From: Bacteroides sp.
GTDB taxonomy: Bacteria > Bacteroidota > Bacteroidia > Bacteroidales > Muribaculaceae
Direction: 5' to 3'
Length of the DNA: 64,000 nt
Assembly: GCA_014802045.1 (NCBI GenBank)
Contig: JAAVDA010000018.1
Coordinates: 27,467-91,466 of the forward strand
Shown here: positions 55,947 to 64,000 of the stretch, piece after piece
How the letters are laid out: every line of letters starts with the position of its first letter
Position numbering within the stretch: the first letter of the stretch is position 1
Made by a program: the position numbers and the translations under genes
The notes under the pieces: model-generated
Seen by the model: the letters and a program-made list of their open reading frames with translations, nothing else
What the model was told of the DNA's origin: nothing
Databases searched by the model: none

Positions 55947-57980
55947 ATGAATAAATATTTCAGCTCTGCCATCGCTGTGGCAGCCGTTCTGGGCCTCTCC
56001 GCCTGCAACGACTACCTCAATCAGGAGCCGGAGGATAAGCTTATTCCCGAGAACTACTTCAATTCAGAAGCAAATCTCAGAGCCTACACGCTCAACTTCT
56101 ATACGATTCTTCCCTCTCACTCCAATAATGTCTACGAGCTCGGCACATTCTCGTCGGATAATGGCACCGACAACCAGGCCTACCGCACTGCATCCACAAT
56201 GTGGGTGCCCGGTGAATGGCGCACAGGCAATGGTACTGAAAACTGGAGCTTCGGCAATGTGCGTTCGCTTAACTATTTCCTCAAAAACGCTCTCGAAGCT
56301 GTTGAGGCAGGTGAGGTGAGCGGTTCTGAAGACCTCATCAATCAGGCTCTTGGTGAAGGATATTTCTTCCGTGCCTATACCTACTGGACCAACTATAGCG
56401 CTCTCGGCGACTGGCCCATCAACGACGACGTGCTGCCAGACGATAAGGAAGTGCTTCTTGAAGCCTCTGAGCGTCAGCCCCGCCATAAGGTGGCTCGCCA
56501 CATTCTTGCAGACCTTGACCAGGCTATCAAATATCTCCCCGAGTCTTCCTCTTATGGTAAGAACGGTGTGACTAAGAATGTAGCCTACCAGTTCCGCAGC
56601 CGCGTGGCTCTGTTTGAAGGCACATGGTTGAAGTACCACAAGGGCACTGCCCTCGTGCCCGGTGGACCCGGATGGCCCGGCAACACAGCTCTTCTCGATG
56701 GTTTCAACATCGACACCGAGATTTCCTATTTCCTCACTGAGGCAATGAACTCTGCCAAGGTTGTTGCCGATCAGTTTGTCAACAATCTCGTGCAGAATAC
56801 CGACACTCCCGAAGGCATGACTGCCGGTTTCGTAGAGGCTAACCCTTACTACTGCATGTTCTGCGTGGACAACTCGGGTAAGTATGACGAGGTGCTTATG
56901 TATCGTTCATACAACCTCAACTACTCTCAGGCCACACAGATGCAGGCTCAGTTCCAGAAGAACGCCGGTGGTACAGGTTGGACCCGCGGTATGGTCAACT
57001 CATTCCTCATGCGCAACGGTCTTCCCATTTATGATGCAGCTTCCGGCTATGATCCCGCATGGGAGAATCAGGGCGTTTCGGCCACTATCCAGGGACGTGA
57101 CTCTCGTCTGACCATCTTCACAAAGGGCGATAACTCAATTATCTCTCTCGGTCTTGACGGAAATTCCCCCAACCTCTACAACATGAACTGGCTCTTCAGC
57201 GCCGACAATACCACCCGCTGTCCGACAGGTTTCGCTGTCAAGAAAGGTCAGGGTTATGACTACGCCGGTGCTCAGGGCAACCTCCAGTCTACAACAGGTT
57301 CTATCACTTTCCGTGCAGCTGAGGCTCTTCTCAACTATATGGAGGCTGATGTTGAGCTCAATGGTTCTGTCAGCGGTACTTCTGACGGTTACTGGCGTGC
57401 TCTCCGCAACCGTGCTTACGTAGACCCCGACTACAACAAGACCATCGCTGCTACAGTTATGGCCGAAGAGGCTAAGGGCGACTGGGGTGCATACTCCCAC
57501 GGTTCTTATGTTTCTTCCCTTATCTACAATGTTCGTCGCGAGCGTCGTAATGAGCTTTGCGCTGAAGCTCTCCGCTTGATGGACCTTCGCCGCTGGTGTG
57601 CTCTCGACCAGATGATCAATACTCCCTATCAGATTGAGGGTATCAAGTATTGGGGCACTGTCTACAATGACCCCAACTCACCCCTCGCCATCAAGGATGC
57701 CGACGGCGAATACATCGAGCCCGTTGTTGATCCGGATAGCTCCGAAGGCAATATGTCTCCTAAGGAAAACAGCCTCTATGTTCGTCCTTATCAGATTACC
57801 AAGGCCAACAACCTGGTGTGGAACGGTCTCACTTTCACCCGTGCCCACTATCTGTCGCCAATCGGCCACGATGCGTTTGTCAACGCTTCTGCCGATAAGA
57901 ACGATCTCTCGACAACTGTTATCTATCAGAACCCCGGCTGGCCTATTGAAGGCAACGTAGGCGCTTCAAGCCTCGACTGA
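55947..57980 (+). CDS. SusD-like lipoprotein (second pair)
   Basis: 677 aa RagB/SusD protein with lipobox LSACND, longer than the first SusD (598 aa). Carries EGYFFRAYTYWTNY and the C-terminal RRERRNELCAEALRLMDLRRW. Shares the high-expression codon pattern of its susC, 13 nt upstream. Substrate unknown; a glycan or a glycopeptide is possible. Confidence 0.93.
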   Translation: MNKYFSSAIAVAAVLGLSACNDYLNQEPEDKLIPENYFNSEANLRAYTLNFYTILPSHSNNVYELGTFSSDNGTDNQAYRTASTMWVPGEWRTGNGTENWSFGNVRSLNYFLKNALEAVEAGEVSGSEDLINQALGEGYFFRAYTYWTNYSALGDWPINDDVLPDDKEVLLEASERQPRHKVARHILADLDQAIKYLPESSSYGKNGVTKNVAYQFRSRVALFEGTWLKYHKGTALVPGGPGWPGNTALLDGFNIDTEISYFLTEAMNSAKVVADQFVNNLVQNTDTPEGMTAGFVEANPYYCMFCVDNSGKYDEVLMYRSYNLNYSQATQMQAQFQKNAGGTGWTRGMVNSFLMRNGLPIYDAASGYDPAWENQGVSATIQGRDSRLTIFTKGDNSIISLGLDGNSPNLYNMNWLFSADNTTRCPTGFAVKKGQGYDYAGAQGNLQSTTGSITFRAAEALLNYMEADVELNGSVSGTSDGYWRALRNRAYVDPDYNKTIAATVMAEEAKGDWGAYSHGSYVSSLIYNVRRERRNELCAEALRLMDLRRWCALDQMINTPYQIEGIKYWGTVYNDPNSPLAIKDADGEYIEPVVDPDSSEGNMSPKENSLYVRPYQITKANNLVWNGLTFTRAHYLSPIGHDAFVNASADKNDLSTTVIYQNPGWPIEGNVGASSLD

Positions 57981-58034
57981 TAGCTTCAGCATCAACCTTG
58001 CCTAATCATCCGTAATTAGGTTACTGATACGCCC

Positions 58035-58071
58035 GCGGGCGGCTCCTATAATGGGGTCGCCCGCTTTTTTT
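58035..58071 (+). terminator. Terminator of second susC/susD operon
   Basis: GCGGGCG (58035-58041) and CGCCCGC (58058-58064) followed by T7. Confidence 0.85.
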
Positions 58072-58182
58072 ATTAATTGAGGGAACCATTTTCCTTGTGG
58101 GGCGGTTATAAGAATAGCTTGTTTTCTCTTGGAAAACCGGCTGCAATGCGTTTCAACCAATCTCAGACATATTTTCAGCATT

Positions 58183-59655
58183 ATGCCACTACGCAACGTC
58201 CTAATCCCGATAGCACTAATTGCTGCTTCGACAGCCATGGCCCAGACTGCCACCGATGCCGTAAGCCTTGATTCGTGTCGCCACATGGCGCTCCGCTCCA
58301 ATAAGCAGCTCCTTATCCGAGCAGAGGCTGAGAAAGCCGCACACTACACCAACCGCGAGGCATTCGCAGCATATCTTCCGGCTATTGACTTTGCCGGAGG
58401 CTACACATATAATCAGAAGAAGCTCTCTATCTTCGATTCCGACCAGCTCCTCCCCACCAAGACATTTGATCTCGAGACTCAGTCCTATCAGTTCAACCTC
58501 GTGAAGAATCCCATGACCGGCGAACCGGTAAAGGGTCCCGACGGACAGTATGTGCCCGAGACTGTGGCCCTCATACCGAAAGAGGCCATGACATATGATA
58601 TCCACAATGTGTTTTTCGGGGCGATCACCCTTACCCAACCCGTGTATATGGGAGGTAAGATTGTGGCGATGAACAAACTCACAAAATTTGCCGAAAAGAT
58701 GGCCCACGAACTCCGAAGCAGTGAGGCCGAAAATATAATATATGCAGTAGACGCGGCCTATTGGCAGGTGGTGTCGCTCAAAGCCAAGCGCAAACTCGCT
58801 GTGAGCTATCTTGCGCTGCTCGACACCCTTCACCATAATGTGAGTGCAATGGTGGAACAGGGTGTAGCCACCCGCTCCGACCTCCTCACCGTTGACGTGA
58901 AGCTCAATCAGGCACAGGTAGACCTTACGAAGGTGGACAACGGCCTCGTGCTCTCGCGCATGGCTCTCGCGCAGGTGTGCGGTCTTCCGGTCAACACTCC
59001 GATGACGCTTTCTGACGAAGATGTGGAGCTCACCATCCCACAGGGTGAGATGCCATCTACCTCATATAATATGGAGGAGGTCTATTCCTCCCGCTCCGAC
59101 CTGAAAGCTCTCGGCTACGGAGTGAAGGTGATGGATCAGAAGGCACGCGTGGCCATGTCGGCCATGCTTCCCAACGTGGCTATAGTTGGAGCATATTCTT
59201 TCAGCAACCCCAATATGTTCGACGGTTTCAAGAAGCGTTTTGACGGAGCTTTCTCGGTCGGCGCAATGGTCAGCATTCCAATATGGCACTGGGGTGGAAA
59301 CTATAATAAATATCGTGCGGCCAAGTCAGAAGCCCGTATGGCGGCTCTGGCTCTCGACGATGCCCGCGAAATGGTGTCGCTTCAGGTGAGTCAGAGCGCA
59401 TTTCGCGCTCAGGAGGCCGTAAAGACCTTCCGCATGACCACCGCCAATCTTACCAAAGCCGACGAGAATCTGCGTCAGGCCAACCTTGGGTTCAGAGAGG
59501 GCGTGATGACCACCGACAATGTGATGGAGGCACAGACTGCATGGCTCAAAGCCAACTCCGAGAATATCGACGCAATGATCGATGTGCATCTCTGCGATGT
59601 GTATCTCGCCAAGGCTCTCGGTCGGCTCGATGTGGCCGGTTCCTACCTTAAATAA
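58183..59655 (+). CDS. TolC-family outer-membrane efflux protein
   Basis: 490 aa from ATG 58183, which gives a signal peptide (LIAASTAMAQ); the frame extends to 58129. Contains two TolC repeats with long helices (EAEKAAHYTNREAFAAYLP; VSQSAFRAQEAVKTF). It forms the outer-membrane duct of a tripartite exporter with the next three genes. Confidence 0.88.
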   Translation: MPLRNVLIPIALIAASTAMAQTATDAVSLDSCRHMALRSNKQLLIRAEAEKAAHYTNREAFAAYLPAIDFAGGYTYNQKKLSIFDSDQLLPTKTFDLETQSYQFNLVKNPMTGEPVKGPDGQYVPETVALIPKEAMTYDIHNVFFGAITLTQPVYMGGKIVAMNKLTKFAEKMAHELRSSEAENIIYAVDAAYWQVVSLKAKRKLAVSYLALLDTLHHNVSAMVEQGVATRSDLLTVDVKLNQAQVDLTKVDNGLVLSRMALAQVCGLPVNTPMTLSDEDVELTIPQGEMPSTSYNMEEVYSSRSDLKALGYGVKVMDQKARVAMSAMLPNVAIVGAYSFSNPNMFDGFKKRFDGAFSVGAMVSIPIWHWGGNYNKYRAAKSEARMAALALDDAREMVSLQVSQSAFRAQEAVKTFRMTTANLTKADENLRQANLGFREGVMTTDNVMEAQTAWLKANSENIDAMIDVHLCDVYLAKALGRLDVAGSYLK

Positions 59656-59674
59656 TTGAAATAAAACACTCACT

Positions 59675-60685
59675 ATGGATACTACCACCAATTCTTCTGC
59701 CGAACGCCGCGAATCGCGCGCGCTGGCTCTCGCTCTTGTCATTGTGATCTGTGCCACGGTGGCTCTCGCCATCATTGGCTTCTGTTTCCTCAATCAGCCC
59801 GACGAAATAATCGAAGGGCAGGCCGATGCCACATCCGTAAGGATTTCGGGCAAGCTCCCGGGGCGCGTGATGGAGTTTTATGTCCACGAAGGCGATATGG
59901 TGCATACGGGCGACACTCTCGTGCATATCCACTCTTCTCTTGCCGAGGCAAAGCTTATGCAGGCCGAGGCTCTGGAAGATGTGGCCTCCGCACAAAACCG
60001 CAAGATTGATGCCGGCACCCGCACCCAGATAGTGCAGACCGCCGCCCAGCTCGTGGCTCAGGCTCAGGCTGCCGAAACCATAGCAAAGAAGACCTACGAC
60101 CGTATGGAAGCCCTCTATAAGCAGGATGTGGTCTCCGCTCAGAAGCGCGATGAGGCCAAGGCGGCCTATGATGCCGCTGTAGCAGCCCGTCAGGCGGCTG
60201 CGAGTCAGCTCAGTCTTGCCAAGGCAGGCGCCCAGAGCGAAGACAAGCAGAGCGCAGCGGCCATGGTCACTGCAGCCCGCGGAGGAGTGAAAGAAGTGGA
60301 GAGTCTGCTGGAAGATCAGTATCTCACAGCTCCATGCGACGGCCAGATTGACCAGATTTATCCCGAACCCGGCGAGCTCGTGAGCCTCGGAGCTCCGATA
60401 ATGAGCCTGCTCAAGGTTTCAGACAAGTGGGTCACTTTCAATGTGCGCGAGGAGCTGCTCAACGATATGCAGCTCGGCCAGACAATCAAGGTGATGATTC
60501 CGGCTCTCGGCAAGATGGAGACCGATGCTAAGATATACTATGTGCGCGACCTTGGCAGCTACGCCACATGGCGCGCCACCAAGGCCACCGGCGATTGGGA
60601 TTCACGCACGTTTGAGATCAAAGCCCGCCCCGTGGAGTCTATTCCCGCGCTTCGTCCCGGAATGACCGTGATCTACAGACCGTAA
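59675..60685 (+). CDS. HlyD-family membrane fusion protein
   Basis: 336 aa. One N-terminal membrane helix, then a biotinyl-lipoyl-like half (VRISGKLPGRVMEFYVHEGD), an Ala/Gln-rich coiled coil, the second lipoyl half (APCDGQIDQIYPEPGELV) and a beta-barrel domain. Bridges TolC and the inner-membrane permeases. Confidence 0.9.
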   Translation: MDTTTNSSAERRESRALALALVIVICATVALAIIGFCFLNQPDEIIEGQADATSVRISGKLPGRVMEFYVHEGDMVHTGDTLVHIHSSLAEAKLMQAEALEDVASAQNRKIDAGTRTQIVQTAAQLVAQAQAAETIAKKTYDRMEALYKQDVVSAQKRDEAKAAYDAAVAARQAAASQLSLAKAGAQSEDKQSAAAMVTAARGGVKEVESLLEDQYLTAPCDGQIDQIYPEPGELVSLGAPIMSLLKVSDKWVTFNVREELLNDMQLGQTIKVMIPALGKMETDAKIYYVRDLGSYATWRATKATGDWDSRTFEIKARPVESIPALRPGMTVIYRP

Positions 60686-60716
60686 AGAAAAGCAAAAGTC
60701 ATCTAAGCAAGATAGT

Positions 60717-61880
60717 ATGTGGAAGATATTCCGACAATCGGTTGAGTATGGATGGCATCGCCTCACCTCGCGCAAGGTATATCTTGTGTGTATGACGGTT
60801 GTGCCCCTGCTCTGCACTCTCTTCTTTCTCGACCTCATGAAGGCCGGACTGCCGCTCAAGGTGCCGGCAGCGGTGGTCGACCTTGACCAGTCGCAGCTTT
60901 CGCGCCGGGTGGTGCGCAATCTCGCCTCTACCGAGCTCGTTGATGTGTGCTATAAGGAAGAGAGCTATCATTCGGCTCTCTCCAAGGTGCGCAGCGGAGA
61001 GATATTCGGTTTCTTCCTCATCCCTCGTGATTTCCAGAAAGATGCGCTATCAGGAGCAGGAACCACTGTGTCATTCTATTCCAATCTCACGGTCTATGTG
61101 CCCGGATCTCTCGTGTTCAAAGGGTTTAAGACCGTGGCCGTGACTTCGGCCGGCGGGGTGGCTCTCACCACTCTCAGCTCGCTTGGTATCAACGAGACCA
61201 CTGCCGGAACTCTTCTGCAGCCGGTGGTGCTCAATCAGAACGAACTCCATAACCCATGGACCAACTATTCCATCTATCTGAGCAACTCTTTCATTCCCGG
61301 TGTGATTGCTCTCATGGTGGCTCTCATGGCCTGCTATACTATCTGTGAGGAGATTAAGAATGGCACCTCGATTCAGTGGCTCAGCCAATCGGGAGGTTCT
61401 ATGCTCATGGCCGTGATTGGCAAGCTGCTGCCGCAAGCGGTGGTGTTTGGCGCTGTGGGAGTGTTCATACAGATGGTGATGTATCGCTGGTGTGGGTTCC
61501 CTCTCAATTGTCCGCCGCTCCACATGATTGCCGCTATGCTTTTGCTCGTGCTTGCAAGCCAGGGCTTTGCTCTGATTTTATGCTGTGCTGTGCCCAATCT
61601 GCGTCTGTCGGTAAGCCTGGCGTCGCTCACGGGCATCCTTGCCTTCTCTCTGGCTGCATATTCATTCCCGGTGCAGAGCATGTATGGCGCTCTTGGCATA
61701 TTCAGCTATATTCTTCCGGTGCGCTACTACTTTCTGATCTACACCGACCAGGCTCTCAACGGAGTGGCGCTCTATTACTCCCGATGGTTTTACGCAGCTC
61801 TTCTTCTCTTCATCATAGCGCCGCTTCCTCTCCTGCCGCGGCTTAAGAAACATTGTCTCAACCCCGTCTACATTCCCTGA
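60717..61880 (+). CDS. ABC-2 type permease (first)
   Basis: 387 aa. One N-terminal helix, a large extracytoplasmic loop (about residues 45-175) and five C-terminal helices, the ABC2_membrane_3 / YhhJ-YbhR layout. Motif QSVEYGWHRLTSRKVYLVCM at the start. No ATP-binding domain of its own or nearby. Confidence 0.87.
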   Translation: MWKIFRQSVEYGWHRLTSRKVYLVCMTVVPLLCTLFFLDLMKAGLPLKVPAAVVDLDQSQLSRRVVRNLASTELVDVCYKEESYHSALSKVRSGEIFGFFLIPRDFQKDALSGAGTTVSFYSNLTVYVPGSLVFKGFKTVAVTSAGGVALTTLSSLGINETTAGTLLQPVVLNQNELHNPWTNYSIYLSNSFIPGVIALMVALMACYTICEEIKNGTSIQWLSQSGGSMLMAVIGKLLPQAVVFGAVGVFIQMVMYRWCGFPLNCPPLHMIAAMLLLVLASQGFALILCCAVPNLRLSVSLASLTGILAFSLAAYSFPVQSMYGALGIFSYILPVRYYFLIYTDQALNGVALYYSRWFYAALLLFIIAPLPLLPRLKKHCLNPVYIP

Positions 61881-61881
61881 T

Positions 61882-63081
61882 ATGAATAGACTGTTCTCAT
61901 GGTTCGGATCGCTCTTCAGAGTCTGGCGCAGGGAATTCCGTCTGGTGTTCTCCGATGCCGGTGTGATGATATTTTTCTTTGGCCTTCCTACCCTCTATCC
62001 CTTGGTCTACACGCTCATCTATAACCCCGAGGTAATCCGGAATCTCCCCATAGCGGTCATAGACCATAGCCGCACCGCCGAAAGCCGGCGTCTGGCCCGC
62101 ATGATTGATGCCACCGATGGTCTTGAGGTGTGGCAATATGTGCCAGACAAGCCTGCCGCCAAACGGCTCATGGACTCAAAGGAGGTTTTCGGTGTCCTTG
62201 AGATTCCGGCAGACTATGCCAAACGTCTCGGGCGTGGCGAACAGGCCAATGTGACCTATTTTGCCGATATGAGCCTGCTCCTGCGCTACCGCACAGCCGC
62301 CTTTGCCCTCACTAATGTGCAGCTTGAGCTTGGCTCCCAGTTGCGTGCCGAGGCTGTCGATGCCGCCGGATTGCTTGTGCCGGGCGGTCTCACGGGGCAG
62401 TCCATCCAGGCCGATTCGATTATGCTCGGCGACCCCACTCAGGGCTTCGCCTCGTTTATTATGCCGGGAGTGTTGGTGCTCATCCTTCAGCAGAGCCTTA
62501 TTCTCGGAGCCACAATGCTTGCAGGCGGAGGCTACGAACGCCGTCGGCGCAACGGTGGCATCGACCCTCTCGCCGTCAATGCCTCCACATCGGCCACTCT
62601 GCTCGGGAAGACACTCTGCTATCTGGTGCTCTACGTCCCTCTGACCCTTTATGCGCTCCATCTTGTGCCTCTCATGTTCTCCCTGCCTCATGTAGGCAAT
62701 GTGTGGCACTATCTCGTGTTTATCCTCCCCATGCTTCTCGCCTCTTCTATGCTTGCCATGTGTATAGCCGTTTTTGTGAGAGAGCGTGAGTCGTCGATGC
62801 TCGTGGTTGTGTTCACCTCAGTTGTGTTCCTGTTCATGAGCGGTCTCACCTGGCCACGCTATGCCATGAGCAGCTTCTGGCAGCTGATGAGCGATTTCGT
62901 GCCCGCCACATGGGGAGTGGAAGGATTCATCCGCATGAATTCCAACGGTGCAAGCATAGCTCAGGAATCTCATCCCTATCTGATGCTCTGGGGTCTGTTT
63001 CTGCTCTATTTCGTGGTTGCATGGATTCTCTGCCGCGTGGCCGGCCTCTATTCGTCGCGCCGTAGGCCGGCTCTCAGATAG
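61882..63081 (+). CDS. ABC-2 type permease (second)
   Basis: 399 aa, same topology as the previous permease and probably its heterodimer partner. Starts 1 nt after its stop. Contains GLPTLYPLVYTLIYNPEV and VIDHSRTAESRRL. Last gene of the exporter operon; the ATPase must be supplied from elsewhere or is not needed. Confidence 0.87.
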   Translation: MNRLFSWFGSLFRVWRREFRLVFSDAGVMIFFFGLPTLYPLVYTLIYNPEVIRNLPIAVIDHSRTAESRRLARMIDATDGLEVWQYVPDKPAAKRLMDSKEVFGVLEIPADYAKRLGRGEQANVTYFADMSLLLRYRTAAFALTNVQLELGSQLRAEAVDAAGLLVPGGLTGQSIQADSIMLGDPTQGFASFIMPGVLVLILQQSLILGATMLAGGGYERRRRNGGIDPLAVNASTSATLLGKTLCYLVLYVPLTLYALHLVPLMFSLPHVGNVWHYLVFILPMLLASSMLAMCIAVFVRERESSMLVVVFTSVVFLFMSGLTWPRYAMSSFWQLMSDFVPATWGVEGFIRMNSNGASIAQESHPYLMLWGLFLLYFVVAWILCRVAGLYSSRRRPALR

Positions 63082-63142
63082 TCACAGCTATATTTTTCCA
63101 TCCATTTTTCAGGGTGGTAATCTCAGAGTGGGCGATTTTTAC

Positions 63143-63150
63143 TAACTTTG
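63143..63150 (+). promoter_or_regulatory. -7 box for cysE
   Basis: TAACTTTGCACCATG: the box ends 4 nt before ATG 63155, predicting a leaderless mRNA. Confidence 0.65.
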
Positions 63151-63154
63151 CACC

Positions 63155-64000
63155 ATGTCGCTGCAACACCCCTCAAACCTACGCCCACTCTGCGAGTCGG
63201 CCGTACGTCAGACCACAGAGGCTCTGGCGCGTGTGGATATGCTCCCGGACGCATCATCGGGCACTCTTTCGGTACCCTCCCATCGGGCTGTCCACCGGAT
63301 TGTTGACCTCTGCCGCTCCATGCTTTTTCCGGGATTTTTCGGAGAGTCGTCGGTGAGTCGGTCGGGCGTGGCTTATCATATAGGAGTTGCGGCCGAAGAG
63401 CTTATGTCGCTCCTCACATCGCAGATTGTAGCCTCGCTCAGCTTCTGCAGCGGTTGCGGAAATCATAGTGACAATGCGGTGCTCAAGGCCCGCGACTTTA
63501 TCTTGCAGCTCCCTGAGATGCGGCGCGTGCTCACCGCAGATGTCGAGGCCACCTATGCCGGCGACCCTGCCGCCACCTCTGTAGAGGAGGTGATATTCAG
63601 TTATCCCGGTGTCAGAGCCACGATTTCCTATCGCATTGCCCATGCGCTCACCCTTCTTGATGTGCCGGTGCTTCCTCGCATGGTGTCGGAGATGGCTCAT
63701 AGCGAGACCGGTATCGATATTCATCCGGCCGCTTCTATTGGCGAGGGTCTCATGATTGACCATGGTACCGGAGTGGTGATAGGCGCCACAGCCATAATAG
63801 GGCGCAATGTGAAGATTTATCAAGGTGTCACTCTCGGCGCACGCAGTTTTGTGCGTGATGCCGGTAATAATCCCGTCAAAGGACTTCCGCGCCACCCCAT
63901 CGTGGGCGACAATGTGGTAATCTACTCCAACACCACTGTTCTCGGCCGTATCACCATAGGAGAGGGTGCGGTGATAGGAGGCAACCTTTGGGTAACCGAA
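63155..64000 (+). CDS. cysE: Serine O-acetyltransferase, 3' end outside window
   Basis: 282 codons seen, no stop before the window edge. N-terminal helical domain, then hexapeptide left-handed beta-helix repeats (DIHPAASIGEGLMIDHGTGVVIG, KIYQGVTLGA, IVGDNVVIYSNTTVLG). The catalytic His is in IDHGTG and the acetyl-CoA loop in YQGVTLGA. It makes O-acetylserine for cysteine synthesis. Confidence 0.92.
   Translation, partial: MSLQHPSNLRPLCESAVRQTTEALARVDMLPDASSGTLSVPSHRAVHRIVDLCRSMLFPGFFGESSVSRSGVAYHIGVAAEELMSLLTSQIVASLSFCSGCGNHSDNAVLKARDFILQLPEMRRVLTADVEATYAGDPAATSVEEVIFSYPGVRATISYRIAHALTLLDVPVLPRMVSEMAHSETGIDIHPAASIGEGLMIDHGTGVVIGATAIIGRNVKIYQGVTLGARSFVRDAGNNPVKGLPRHPIVGDNVVIYSNTTVLGRITIGEGAVIGGNLWVTE

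Overview
The window looks like a chromosomal segment of a Bacteroidales gut commensal, most likely in or near Muribaculaceae. This rests on SusC/SusD pairs, a hybrid two-component regulator (HTCS), DUF4834, DUF5009 and DUF2723 proteins, TTG/ATG starts without clear Shine-Dalgarno sequences, and many copies of the Bacteroidales -7 promoter box TAnnTTTG. No rRNA, prophage, insertion sequence or CRISPR array was seen. Two tRNA genes are present.

Layout. 1-2370: a probable phase-variable locus. A 157-bp segment flanked by perfect 24-bp inverted repeats carries a promoter that now faces a gene joining a catalytically dead tyrosine-recombinase-like region to a NusG/UpxY-like antiterminator (NGN plus KOW). 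An unknown gene follows with an ATGA overlap and runs off the window edge. 2628-17895: a minus-strand polysaccharide utilisation locus (SusC, SusD, surface lipoprotein, terminator, GH9, ThuA-like, GH3, GH5, GH3), probably for a beta-glucan. 18199-26914, same strand: a GH18-ThuA fusion, sugar MFS transporter, NagB, ROK kinase and an HTCS. A NagX-like DUF5009 gene diverges at 27164. Together these suggest coupled use of beta-glucan and chitin/GlcNAc, as in fungal cell walls. 28256-36601: tRNA-Ser, phospholipid genes (psd, pssA), fucO, a propeller lipoprotein, a flippase-like protein, and rnz-tadA. 36665-37800: a decayed SNF2 helicase. 37911-46022: tRNA-Lys, purN, a GH130-MFS pair, pdxJ-exbB-exbD-tonB, an ACT-only protein, NAD kinase and a YgjP-like metallopeptidase. 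46023-46490: a repeat-rich island of palindromic REP-like sequence. 46530-51569: a DUF2723 glycosyltransferase, a polysaccharide deacetylase and queG. 51542-52308: a HEPN/MNT pair. 52622-57980: a second SusC/SusD pair with no enzymes and strongly biased codons. 58183-63081: a TolC/HlyD/two-permease exporter operon. 63155-end: cysE, truncated by the window edge.

The most notable item is the 5' end: an invertible promoter next to a recombinase-like/NusG-like fusion. Several genes also have a -7 box only 4 to 7 nt before the ATG, which predicts leaderless transcripts.
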